This document shows, piece by piece, positions 55,331 to 64,000 of a DNA stretch of 64,000 nt. Source of the stretch: Siphonodentalium dalli (Eukaryota; Mollusca; Scaphopoda; Gadilida; Siphonodentaliidae); the NCBI GenBank assembly GCA_032622095.1, contig CP136063.1, positions 62,077,897 to 62,141,896 of the forward strand, in the 5' to 3' direction. Below the pieces are notes generated by a model that was given only the letters and a program-made list of their open reading frames with translations, had not been told where the DNA came from and did not search any database. Made by a program: the position numbers and the translations under genes. Each line of letters opens with the position of its first letter. Within the stretch, counting starts at the first letter, position 1.

Positions 55331-55384
55331 TATATATATACAGTAAACTCATGTGTGGGCCTTAGTGAACAGCGTGGGCCTTAG

Positions 55385-56850
55385 TGGAGAGGATTAGCAA
55401 GGCGCTTTTGTCTAATCAACAAGGTGATGACAGTGTATTCCGACCTCACTACAAAACACCGCGAATCACCGTGAAACATGGTGGATTGCCGACAATCACT
55501 GCGAAACCATTATATTCGCAGCCTTCAAAGCATTGCATTTTCCACCATTTACTTTTTATTTTTTTTCATTTTTTTTAAAATTGAAAAAGACAACATAGTA
55601 ATGTAAAATTAAAATTAGCTGTAGGGAACGATTTATTATACTGTGGTCGGTTTGTGTGCTTCGCGCACATTTTTATCTTTTAAACTTTTGACATGTTGAC
55701 TTGAGAAAAAAAAACAACCATAATGTTTTCAGTTTCAACTTCTTGCTCAATTTAAAGGCACTTGTTGGTTTGAAAGTCAAAATTATGATCGAGTTGGATA
55801 CATCGCGGATCATGGATCAGCATATGCCGATAAGTACGCTAAAATGATATACATGAACGGCCTCTTTCTGGTTGTATTAATTATTGTGATCGATGAACGT
55901 TTGGGTCCCGAACGTTCTTCGGCATACAGATAATTCCCAGTATTCTAGTCATTACATGGTACAAATAAAGAGCGTTTATTTCACTTATCTGCGAAAACTG
56001 AGGACAGCTCGTAAATATCTCTGACATTATCAAATATATGTTTTGTTCAGAGCAGGTGCAACTAAATATATCGCGTATTTATCAATATATCATTGTAATA
56101 ATGGTATCATTTTCAAACTTTAGTAAAACTAACACCGTTATATCACCCACCAGGTTGGTACCATTCCAATTTTGGTTTAATGATCTTTATTTGCATCCAA
56201 TTTTCCCGAGATACATGTGCATGTACATAGATTGTCGGTGTCAATTAAAGTCATTCGTGTGCGTAAATATGCAACTATATACTTGTTGTATAAGCTTTGT
56301 TTTAACTTTTTATCTGTATGTATGCACATTTATATATCGCATGCCTGTGTCTAATGTGGAAGTTGTGTGGTTTCGAATTACTCGTTCACCATTATTACGT
56401 CATTATGTCTACACAAAGAGGGCACACGGGGTAAGTATTGTTTTATGTATTCCGTTGTCTCCGTACCATGTACATTGGCTGGGAGAATAAAGTTTATTAA
56501 AGAAAACTACAGGATGCTCGGGTATTCAGCTAACTGAATTTGTCCGTTGTTATGTAATATTGCGCATTGCGGATCGCAACTGTGTTTTTTTTAATTACTA
56601 TCTGATTTTCATGATATAATAAAAGCTATATATCTGAAGGATTTAAATTCCGAATCGCGACGGACTGATTTCGTGGTATCCAAATGATATGTTGCAGGGT
56701 AAATCCGATGTTAAATTGGTTAACATGCTTTTAACCAATAACGATATATATACCTCTACATAACCATATTGTAGACACGATAGTATGGCAAATGCAATTG
56801 TTGAGTCATGATAAAGGGCATTTTATTATTTAAATATTGGATATGTATTC
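55385..56850. other. no gene supported
   Basis: A 150-residue plus-strand frame (56038-56490) is hydrophobic and Cys/Tyr-rich without any motif I recognise. AT-rich chance frame is the simplest reading. Confidence 0.35.
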
Positions 56851-56854
56851 ATCG

Positions 56855-57577
56855 CGATAGGGCTAGGATTATCGGGCTAGGATACCCCTAACAATATACA
56901 TCATTACCATATTATGACATTGTATAATTCATGTGTGTATTGTAAATAAATGATATCCTATCCTATGCTATGCTCTCCAGATTGTATGGAGGTGAACAAT
57001 AAACATATTCACAAAATCACAGGGTCTAAACATTGCACATGCGGATCCACACGGGCGAGAAACCATATCAATAGTTTTAAATAGTTGCGTGGGTATAAAA
57101 TAATAGATATGAACTGAAGACCCCTGTCCGGAAAAGCTTCTATCAATTAATATTGATTTTATTTCGAATATTAAATCGGGACCGTTTATGTGTCTATTTT
57201 TAGAACAGACCACTCGGATGATACCATATTGCGATATAAAGCACTGGGCTGTTCCTATGGCTATGCACCGAAAGTCAAGTGTCCCAGATTGATTGTTTGT
57301 ATTGTTTTGTTCCACAGATATAGATATAAGCGATAATGAGTATAATTAACGTTTATTTGTGACAAAATTGTACAATTAAATTTCTGGTCTCTGTTAACAG
57401 TAACCACTATTGTTCGTTAGGTGAACAAACACACTCTTTTAGACCAGAAAATATTCGAAATAAAATTAATATTAATCGATAGAAGCATTTCCGGACAGGA
57501 GTCTTCGATTCAAATCTAATATTTTATACCCCGGTAACTATATAATACATGTTTACAAAGAGATAATCCACCTTTAA
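56855..57577 (+). repeat. left arm of a 0.7-kb inverted repeat, with truncated MITE
   Basis: Reverse complement of 60798-61514. It contains a zinc-finger linker remnant (HMRIHTGEKPY, plus strand, about 57037-57070) directly abutting a truncated TTAA MITE (about 57074-57573; end AAAGAGATAATCCACCT, TTAA 57574-57577). The same truncated junction occurs in the right arm. Confidence 0.85.
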
Positions 57578-57582
57578 CACTT

Positions 57583-58093
57583 ATCAGGCAGAACCTAAAT
57601 TCGAACTTGACCTGTGTTTTGGACTAGTAAATTCACATACTAAATTTCATATACCATTCATTTCAGACTTACTAAAGGTATCATCCGGAAACGAAAACTC
57701 AAACGGATGGGCATATGGACGGACGAACCAATAACATAATACGTCCCATTTAACCGGCATACAAACAAATAATTACCAAAGAAACCATTTACAGGGCTCG
57801 GAAAATTGTGTTTTCTGGGCTACTTGAGCACCCAATCGAACCTAGTGTTCGAAAACAAAAAGTTGAAACCCCCCTGCCCTGGTGGTCATATTCTTTCGTC
57901 ATATTGACAGGTCAGATATCAAAATTTAAAAGAAGATTCCATACGTGGTTTTTGTCAGCCTAGCAATATTTCGACAACCTCGTATAAAAGACGCCCATGC
58001 TGCAGTCGACATAGAACGTTAGATAATAAAGAGCGGTCTCAGTTCTGAACTGTTTGTGATGGTTTTGTACGTACATCTATTACTAGCACTTAA
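57583..58093 (+). repeat. interspersed repeat (uninterrupted relative of 1690-2000 + 4652-4855)
   Basis: tcaggcagaacctaaattcg through gtacatctattactagcac. It joins directly the two halves that are separated by the 2119-4648 transposon in the first copy. Confidence 0.8.
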
Positions 58094-58617
58094 AGACGGA
58101 TTATCTCTTCATACAACAATTTTGAAATAGTTTTGTGGTTATAAAATAATAAATATGAATTGAAGACCACATGCACAGGAACGCTTCTATCAATTAATAT
58201 TGGTTTTATTTCGAATATTTTATTATTAAATGAGATGATTAAATGGGACACTTTATTGTTCTAATTTTAGAACAGACCATTCGGGCAATACCATATGGCG
58301 TCATACATGTAGATCATTAAGGTGTTCCCATAGCTATGCTACGAACGTCAAATGTCCCAGTTTTATTGATTGTATTGTTTTATTACAAATTACATATTTC
58401 TAAGCTACCATGAGTTTAATTATCTGTTAGTTGTGACAAAATTACACAATACAATTTATGGTCTCTGTTTACAGTAATCACTATTGGTCGTTAGCTAAAC
58501 AAGCACATGTTTTAGACAAGAAAATATTCGAAATATAATCAGTATTAATCGATATAATCATTTCCGGACAGAGGTCTTCGATTCATATCTACTACATTGT
58601 ATTTTGTACCCCAGTAA
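58090..58617 (+). mobile_element. TTAA MITE, lacking its right end
   Basis: Starts after TTAA (58090-58093) with AGACGGATTATCTCTTC and follows the family to ataccccagtaacc. There it stops and cactggggctcaacgatt begins, so the last about 40 bases are missing. Confidence 0.75.
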
Positions 58618-59425
58618 CCATCACTGGGGCTCAACGATTCCTCGAGGATCGGATCTAACAGAGTTTTACTCCGGCCCCAATTTGATCGGCTCCGACCCCA
58701 TTCCGACTTGTTAAATTTTCCAGAAGTTTTTAACCCGCAAAAGAAGAAGTAAAATGACAGAAAGGTGAGTTATAACGTGTATACTTCAATGTATCTTGGT
58801 TCAGGATATGACACAATCAATGACAATGACCCGAAACAAAGGTGTAAATGGTTGTTTGACTTCAAACTCGAGCACGTGCTTTTTTGTATGCATTTCCCAT
58901 TGATAATTTAACGTGCATCTCCCGACTTGTTATTAACTTTTGTATATGTCAAATCGCACAGAATTGGTTCTGAATGAATTTAGTGTTTATCACATATCAA
59001 AATAAGCCCATAATTTTAGTTATTGACCCAGTAATTACGATGTATAAGAAATATGACGAAAAATACTCCGACTCATCGGTGGTTTGGTGGTTCGGATCAG
59101 GATCTAACAGGTTTCAAATACTCCGACCCTTACATGATCACCAGATACGTTCGCACTATGTTTACGACCCAAATGCCACCGTGCAGTATAATTGTGACTA
59201 TACGCAATAGCATACGCGATCTTATATAACATGTTGTCAAAATTCTCGGGAAACTGTGTGCCTACATACCAATTGATATGTCATGGACATAAATATAGAA
59301 GTCAATTTGGGGGGTCCAATAACAGCAATGACCAATTTTAATAAAAATTCTGCACAACACGCATATGCCTGTATTTACTATAAATTGTTACATGTAAACT
59401 TAATTATTTATACATTTATACTTTC
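58618..59425. other. spacer with 'ggctccgacc' motifs, no gene
   Basis: cactggggctcaacgattcctcgaggatcgg and gatcggctccgacccc recur in inverse form at 60270-60340 (gggtcggagccgatc). A transposon spanning about 58620-60350 is possible but ends were not established. Confidence 0.35.
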
Positions 59426-59429
59426 AGAA

Positions 59430-59790
59430 TATATCCAGGCGTTACGGGATCTCTAATAACTTTCGAGCATTCCTTGCTTTTGTTGGAGTTGTCCGTGTCA
59501 TTGGATGCAGCTGAACGTGAAGAAATTGAGACTGACATTTCTTCAAACCCGGCCCAGATTGCTGCCTCTACCCCAGTTACCAAACAAAGTGAAATGCACC
59601 AGTGTACGTGGAATTTGTACATATTCCACAAAATATAAGTCTAACCACACACGCCATTTAAAGCGTCACGAAGAACCATCCGAATCAGCGTGTGTATCAG
59701 GAGATTCTGAAGCTTCCGTAAAGTTGTGCCACATGTGTTCCCGCACATTAAATACAAAAGAAAGAATCGGATTGTTTATGAAGTTAATAA
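59430..59790 (+). pseudogene. C2H2 zinc-finger exon with a frameshift
   Basis: After a good acceptor (tttatactttcag, ending about 59428) one frame reads LDAAEREEIETDISSNPAQI then ...SEMHQCT and stops at 59634. Shifted by one frame, the next part reads GICTYSTKYKSNHTRHLKRH, a textbook C-x12-H-x3-H finger end, then CHMCSRTL. The two halves belong together (Q-C-T...C-T-Y-S-T-K-Y-K), so there is a frameshift inside the first finger at about 59605. It is a broken exon, or a real one with a sequence error. Confidence 0.6.
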
Positions 59791-59889
59791 GATGTACATT
59801 TATCACAAATACCACGGAATATATTAATAGTATAAGTTTTTACCAAAATCAATTATGTGGTGCAGCATATATACCCCGGTTATAATTAC

Positions 59890-60790
59890 TTCGGACATTT
59901 TCGTGTGGTTTATTTTACATTTTAAACTGCATGACTATATTATTAGGTAAATGCACTCTTATTTGGGCATGTCTACTACCCAACAGAAGATAGGCAAGTC
60001 TTCGTTAATCGCCACCTATGATAGCATGAATGGCACGCATATGTACAATGGTATCATTAGATATCCTTAGATTATGTGGTTAATAGGCCAGCCACAAAAA
60101 TTAATAACACACTATCTTAAAGATAAATGTGATCAAAAACACAGTTTACAGTGCCAGGTATTCTAGCGACCAGAAAATGGGTTATTTTAAATGAAAACGG
60201 TAAGAATCTGACACCCATGGCCAATGAGACATTTCAACAATTTCCAGAAAAAGAATTGACTAATGTGTGTTAGAGTCGGAGCCGATCAATTTCTACAGAT
60301 TGGGGTCGAGATATATCAAAATTAGGGTCGGAGCCGATGTTATACTTTTAAAATTAGTGTTTAAACAAAAAACTCACGACTAATTGAATTAATTTTTGTT
60401 TCAATATGCACTCGAACAGTAATAACACATTATGCATAGGACTTTATTAACATACATATTTATACCCATTCAACAATATGACTTGAACCTCGGTGCTATG
60501 TTTTTCCCCATCGATTTTGACTGATCTCAGCGTAGTTAAGGCGCATAAATGGCATAGATCTTTGCCAGACGTCATATACAGGTTATTCGGGTTACTACAA
60601 TCGAATTTAACTAATTATATGCCAGGCCAATAGGCAATATAGTGCTCATAGTTAAGAATTGGGACTGATAATGCTAGATAACATGGAAATGGTGATAGCT
60701 GCATCTTAGTTTATATCAAGACTCTACACTCTATATGCCATATATGCAATGTTTTATCTGAATTCTTGTGTATCTCATCAGAATACTAGT
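59890..60790. other. no gene seen
   Basis: AT-rich; gagtcggagccgatcaattt and gggtcggagccgatg near 60273-60337 mirror 58665-58700. Confidence 0.4.
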
Positions 60791-60797
60791 GGACATC

Positions 60798-61514
60798 TTA
60801 AAGGTGGATTATCTCTTTGTAAACATGTATTATATAGTTACCGGGGTATAAAATATTAGATTTGAATCGAAGACTCCTGCTTGGAAATGCTTCTATCGAT
60901 TAATATTAATTTTATTTCGAATATTTTCTGGTCTAAAAAGGTGTGTTTGTTCAGCTAACGAACAATAGTGGTTACTGTTAACAGAGACCAGAAATTTTAT
61001 TGTAAAACTTTGTCACAAATAAACGTTAATTATACTCATTATCGCTTATATCTGTGGAACAAAACAATACAAACAATCAATCTGGGACATTTGACTTTCG
61101 GTGCGTAGCCATAGAAACAGCCCAGTGCTCTATATCGCAATATGGTATCATCCGGATGGTCTGTTCTAAAAATAGACACATAAACGGTCTCGATTTAATA
61201 TTCGAAATAAAATCAATATTAATTGATAGAAGCTTTTCCGGACAGGGGTCTTCAGTTCATATCTATTATTTTATACCCACGCAACTATTTGAAACTATTG
61301 ATATGGTTTCTCGCCCGTGTGGATCCGCATGTGCAATGTTTAGACCCTGTGATTTTGTGAATATGTTTATTGTTCACCTCCATGCAATCTGGAGAGCATA
61401 GCATAGGATAGGATATCATTTATTTACAATACACACATGAATTATACAATGTCATAATATGGTAATGCTGTATATTGTTAGGGGTACCCTAGCCCGATAA
61501 TCCTAGCCCTATCG
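60798..61514 (-). repeat. right arm of the 0.7-kb inverted repeat
   Basis: Starts TTAA-AGGTGGATTATCTCTTT and contains the MITE in reverse (60802 to about 61290), the finger remnant, and the flank down to ctagccctatcg (61514). Long frames (115 residues at 61054-61401, mirrored at 56968-57315) are both MITE-derived. Confidence 0.85.
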
Positions 61515-61529
61515 GGCTGTCTTCCTGAT

Positions 61530-62340
61530 GCCCCCGAGCATATATCCAAATGACAAGTATGTACATATATAAGTGTTACAAATTGAACAATTCTAAAATA
61601 GGGTGTAATATTGGTTCAACAACTCTGAACCACCTGTATTATGCTGATGACATGTGCATAATATCCCCACCATTGATGGGTATCAGGCGTCTCGAAATAT
61701 GTGAGTCTGAAGCTGCTAAAATAAGACTTCGATTAAAATGCTTCTAAAACAGTTGCCATCGATTTTCTTCCTAAGACCATGCCAATTAGATATTTTCCGA
61801 AAATATTCCTTAGTGGCAAGGAACTCACATTTGTAACTTCTTGTAAATATCTCGAACATGTTCTTACTGGTGACATTTCAGATGGTGGAGATATTAAACG
61901 ACAATACGGTGCGATCTGTATACGGCCTAATATGATAATTAGGAAATTTTCTAAATGTTCTAATCAAGTCAAAATGATTTTATTTCAGCATTTTATTTCT
62001 CCGTTATACTGTGCCCATCTTTGGGTACAATTCACCAAACGCTGTTTCAATAAATTAACTTTGTGTTATTATAATGTGTATAGGATGTTAATGGGTTATG
62101 AAAGAAGATGTAGTGCGAGTGGTATGTTTGTCAATGATCGAATGCTGTCGCTACGGATGTTGAGGAGAAAGTGTGTTATCAGTTTTCAATCATTTATATG
62201 TTTTTCAATTCAGATTTTAAATACTTTTCCAAAATATTTCATTTTTGGAACGAATTATTGGATATTATATGGTTGATATATATATATATATGTACAAAAT
62301 ATTCATATATGGACCAACAGAGTCTGAAATAAAGATAAAA
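61530..62340 (+). pseudogene. LINE reverse transcriptase 3' fragment (CR1/Jockey type)
   Basis: Plus strand: LNNSKIGCNIGSTTLNHLYY then ADDMCIISPP (61580-61680) contains the catalytic Y-A-D-D box. After a frameshift near 61745, FVTSCKYLEHVLTGDISDGG...IKRQ (from 61830) gives the K-Y-L-G-like motif E, and RCSASGMFVNDRM follows near 62104-62140. This is the palm-to-thumb region and C-terminal tail of a non-LTR reverse transcriptase. The 5' part is missing; a gtctgaaataaag tail at about 62321 suggests the 3' UTR. The frameshift and truncation make it inactive. Confidence 0.88.
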
Positions 62341-62344
62341 TAAT

Positions 62345-62805
62345 AATTAATAAAGTTACATGGCAATATGTGCACACAAAGCAACTTGTGTGTAACCCAA
62401 CATTATTGAATTGGCATTAAAAGACACGTAGTTATATTGTTAGTTTTGTGTCATGTTTTAATGTTTTGAAATATATATATATCGCATGTATGTGGTCTAG
62501 ATATATATACCACAATCACTATAGTATAATTGTTACAAGAAACGAGATGTATGCTACCTTAATGAACTAGATAAATATATGATGCGTGTGGTCTATATAC
62601 AGCTCGCATTGTTATATAGCTGTTACATGAAATGAGACTTGTGTCGCCCAATGCGCGATCAAGGACAAATGTATCAAGTATTATACACATGTAATAAACA
62701 CATGTAATGTCACATGGAAATGGCCTACACAGTAAACTGTTAAAAAATTATAAGAGTACCATGTTATTGAATTTGGTGGCTATGGTCATGGGCTTTGTTG
62801 TGTGA
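62345..62805. other. no gene seen
   Basis: AT-rich with atatatat runs and two diverged gtggtctagatatatata / gtggtctatatacagc blocks. Confidence 0.45.
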
Positions 62806-62807
62806 TT

Positions 62808-63072
62808 TTACGCTTCATTTTTGTGGCAAGTCGTGCCATATTCGTGTACTTTGAGACGGGCTGTGTGCCCATTAGTTGAAACCTGTCCCATATCGGTCAT
62901 ACGTTCAGTTTGATACATCAAATTGTTAAATTTCTCTCCTGCATGGATCACTGTGCGTCTATTCAGATCACATGACTTGGTGAATTTATTGAAACACACA
63001 TCACACCGATACGGTCTCTCCCATGTGTGGACCATTGTGTGTGCCTTCATGGTAGATGAAAGTGTGAATATT
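62808..63072 (-). pseudogene. C2H2 zinc-finger array, downstream part (split by MITE)
   Basis: The minus strand reads IFTLSSTMKAHTMVHTWERP, YRCDVCFNKFTKSCDLNRRT and VIHAGEK, with C-x2-C-x12-(H/R)-x3-H fingers and a modified linker (H-T-W-E-R-P-Y). The tail NGHTARLKVHEYGTTCHKNEA is not finger-like. The array continues on the other side of the MITE at 63077-63551. Its fingers are degenerate (Arg for His), so it is probably decaying. Confidence 0.7.
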
Positions 63073-63555
63073 TTAAAGATATGGATTGTCTCCTCATATG
63101 ACAATTTTGAAATAGTTTCATGGCCATACAATAATAAATATGAATTGAAGACCCATGCCCGGACCCGCTTCTTTCAGTTAACATTGATATTATTCCGAAT
63201 ATTTTATTATTTTAGAACAGGCCATTCATGCGATACCATATAGCGATATATATATCGTTATGGTGTTCCCATAGCTATGCTCCGAACGTCAAATTGATTA
63301 ATGCAGTGATATTACATAGCTATAAGCGATAATGAGTCTAATTAACGTTTATGTGTGACAATTCTGGTCTGTTAACAGTAGCCACTAGTGTTCATTAGCT
63401 AAACAACCACCCGTTTTAGACCAGAACAAATATTCGAAATATAATCTATAGAAATCGATAGAATCATTTCCGGACAGGGGTCTTCAATTCATATCTAATA
63501 TTTTATACCCCGGTAACTACATAAAACATGTTTAGAAGAGATATACCATCTTTAA
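63073..63555 (-). mobile_element. TTAA MITE inside a zinc-finger exon
   Basis: Element 63077-63551 (475 bp) starts AGATATGGATTGTCTCC and ends AGAGATATACCATCT, flanked by TTAA on both sides. Upstream finger sequence (YICDMRL, 63556 onward, minus) and downstream finger sequence (KIFTLSSTMKAH, minus) fit as one finger once the element and one TTAA are removed. Confidence 0.88.
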
Positions 63556-64000
63556 GACGCATATCACATATATACAGTCTCTCTCCTGCATGAATTCTGA
63601 TGTGAGATTTAAGATAACTAGATTGAATATTAAAAACACAAGTCACAGTGATAACGCTTGTATCCTGTGTGAACTCTGATGTATAGATTGAATATTTATA
63701 ATACAAGTCAGTGATAACGCTTGTATCCTGTGTGAATTCTGATGTATAGATTGAATATTTACAATACAAGTCAGTGATAACGCTTGTCTCCTGTGTGAAC
63801 TCTGATGTAGAGATATACCATCTTTAAGACGCATATCACATATATACAGTCTCTCTCCTGCATGAATTCTGATGTTAGATTTAAGATAACTAGATTGAAT
63901 ATTAAAAACACAAGTCACAGTGATAACGCTTGTATCCTGTGTGAACTCTGATGTATAGATTGAATATTTATAATACAAGTCACAGTGATAACGCTTGTCT
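63556..64000 (-). pseudogene. degenerate C2H2 array with 272-bp tandem duplication, runs off the window
   Basis: Minus-strand pieces: SSYLKSHIRIHAGERLYICD (a finger helix, linker and next finger start) and 60-66-bp repeats (CKYSIYTSEFTQDTSVIT) derived from fingers. The block from 63541 recurs at 63813, a 272-bp offset, and includes the MITE's last bases in the second copy. The sequence is cut by the window end. Confidence 0.65.

Noticed and set aside
56038-56490. 150-residue hydrophobic protein
   Set aside because: No motif, AT-driven residue content and no nearby coding signals; kept only as unsupported.
56968-57315. 115-residue frame shared with 61054-61401
   Set aside because: It is read from the MITE plus a zinc-finger remnant in the inverted repeat, in opposite orientations, so conservation reflects duplication and not protein function.
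1-64000. rRNA or tRNA genes
   Set aside because: No rRNA-like sequence and no convincing cloverleaf with A and B boxes was noticed; a tRNA scan was not possible.

Overview
The window is eukaryotic, AT-rich and dominated by repeats. It carries no operons or prokaryotic genes. It suggests a marine lophotrochozoan invertebrate, most likely a mollusc. Supporting signs are C2H2 zinc-finger arrays, an intronless FEM-1-like ankyrin gene, CR1/Jockey-type LINE relics, and interspersed repeats of the 'gggccataactcc / accaaatttggtt' and 'ccaagatggccgccatgtttt' kinds, which I associate with mollusc genomes. No species can be named from sequence alone.

Layout. 1-9.4 kb: minisatellite, a LINE-bearing repeat, a transposon with 309-bp inverted ends (2119-4648), a GA microsatellite, a TTAA-flanked transposon (4914-6735) and small foldbacks. 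9.4-18.6 kb: a head-to-tail tandem duplication of a minus-strand zinc-finger locus. Copy 2 has an open array of about 20 fingers (15902-17818). Copy 1 has lost its first finger frame to a 2-bp indel. A TTAA-flanked MITE (13417-13936) sits in copy 1 only, and copy 2 has the matching empty TTAA site. 19.1-31.6 kb: a transposon graveyard with nested TTAA elements (19118-21617), a 5.6-kb TTAA element (22962-28551) carrying a LINE relic and split by a 2.9-kb MULE-like element (23327-26212), and a piggyBac-like element (30368-31626). 32.0-34.8 kb: remains of a plus-strand gene with a 66-bp (22-residue) repeat, an acidic stretch and a KMARH-type zinc finger, broken by a 590-bp hAT MITE (33929-34518). 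35.9-36.2 kb: a probable last GPCR exon. 37.4-39.5 kb: the best gene in the window, a 679-residue FEM-1-like ankyrin protein on the minus strand, with a paralogous C-terminal relic just downstream. 39.8-56 kb: hAT and TTAA MITEs, foldbacks and three minisatellites, with little convincing coding sequence. 56.8-64 kb: a 0.7-kb inverted repeat around a 3.2-kb spacer holding a frameshifted zinc-finger exon, a LINE reverse-transcriptase 3' fragment, and a second zinc-finger array split by a MITE.

How the parts relate. Cut-and-paste elements that target TTAA are the main architects here: at least seven end types recur. Several ends (TTAA followed by AGG) resemble the T2/Kolobok group, others (TTAACCCTT) resemble piggyBac. 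They sit inside zinc-finger sequence, inside each other and at duplication boundaries. The zinc-finger arrays look like an expanding and decaying lineage-specific family. FEM-1-like proteins are substrate adaptors of CUL2 ubiquitin ligases, and the short relic beside the gene suggests local duplication. All functions are read from sequence pattern and remembered family features; no search was run.
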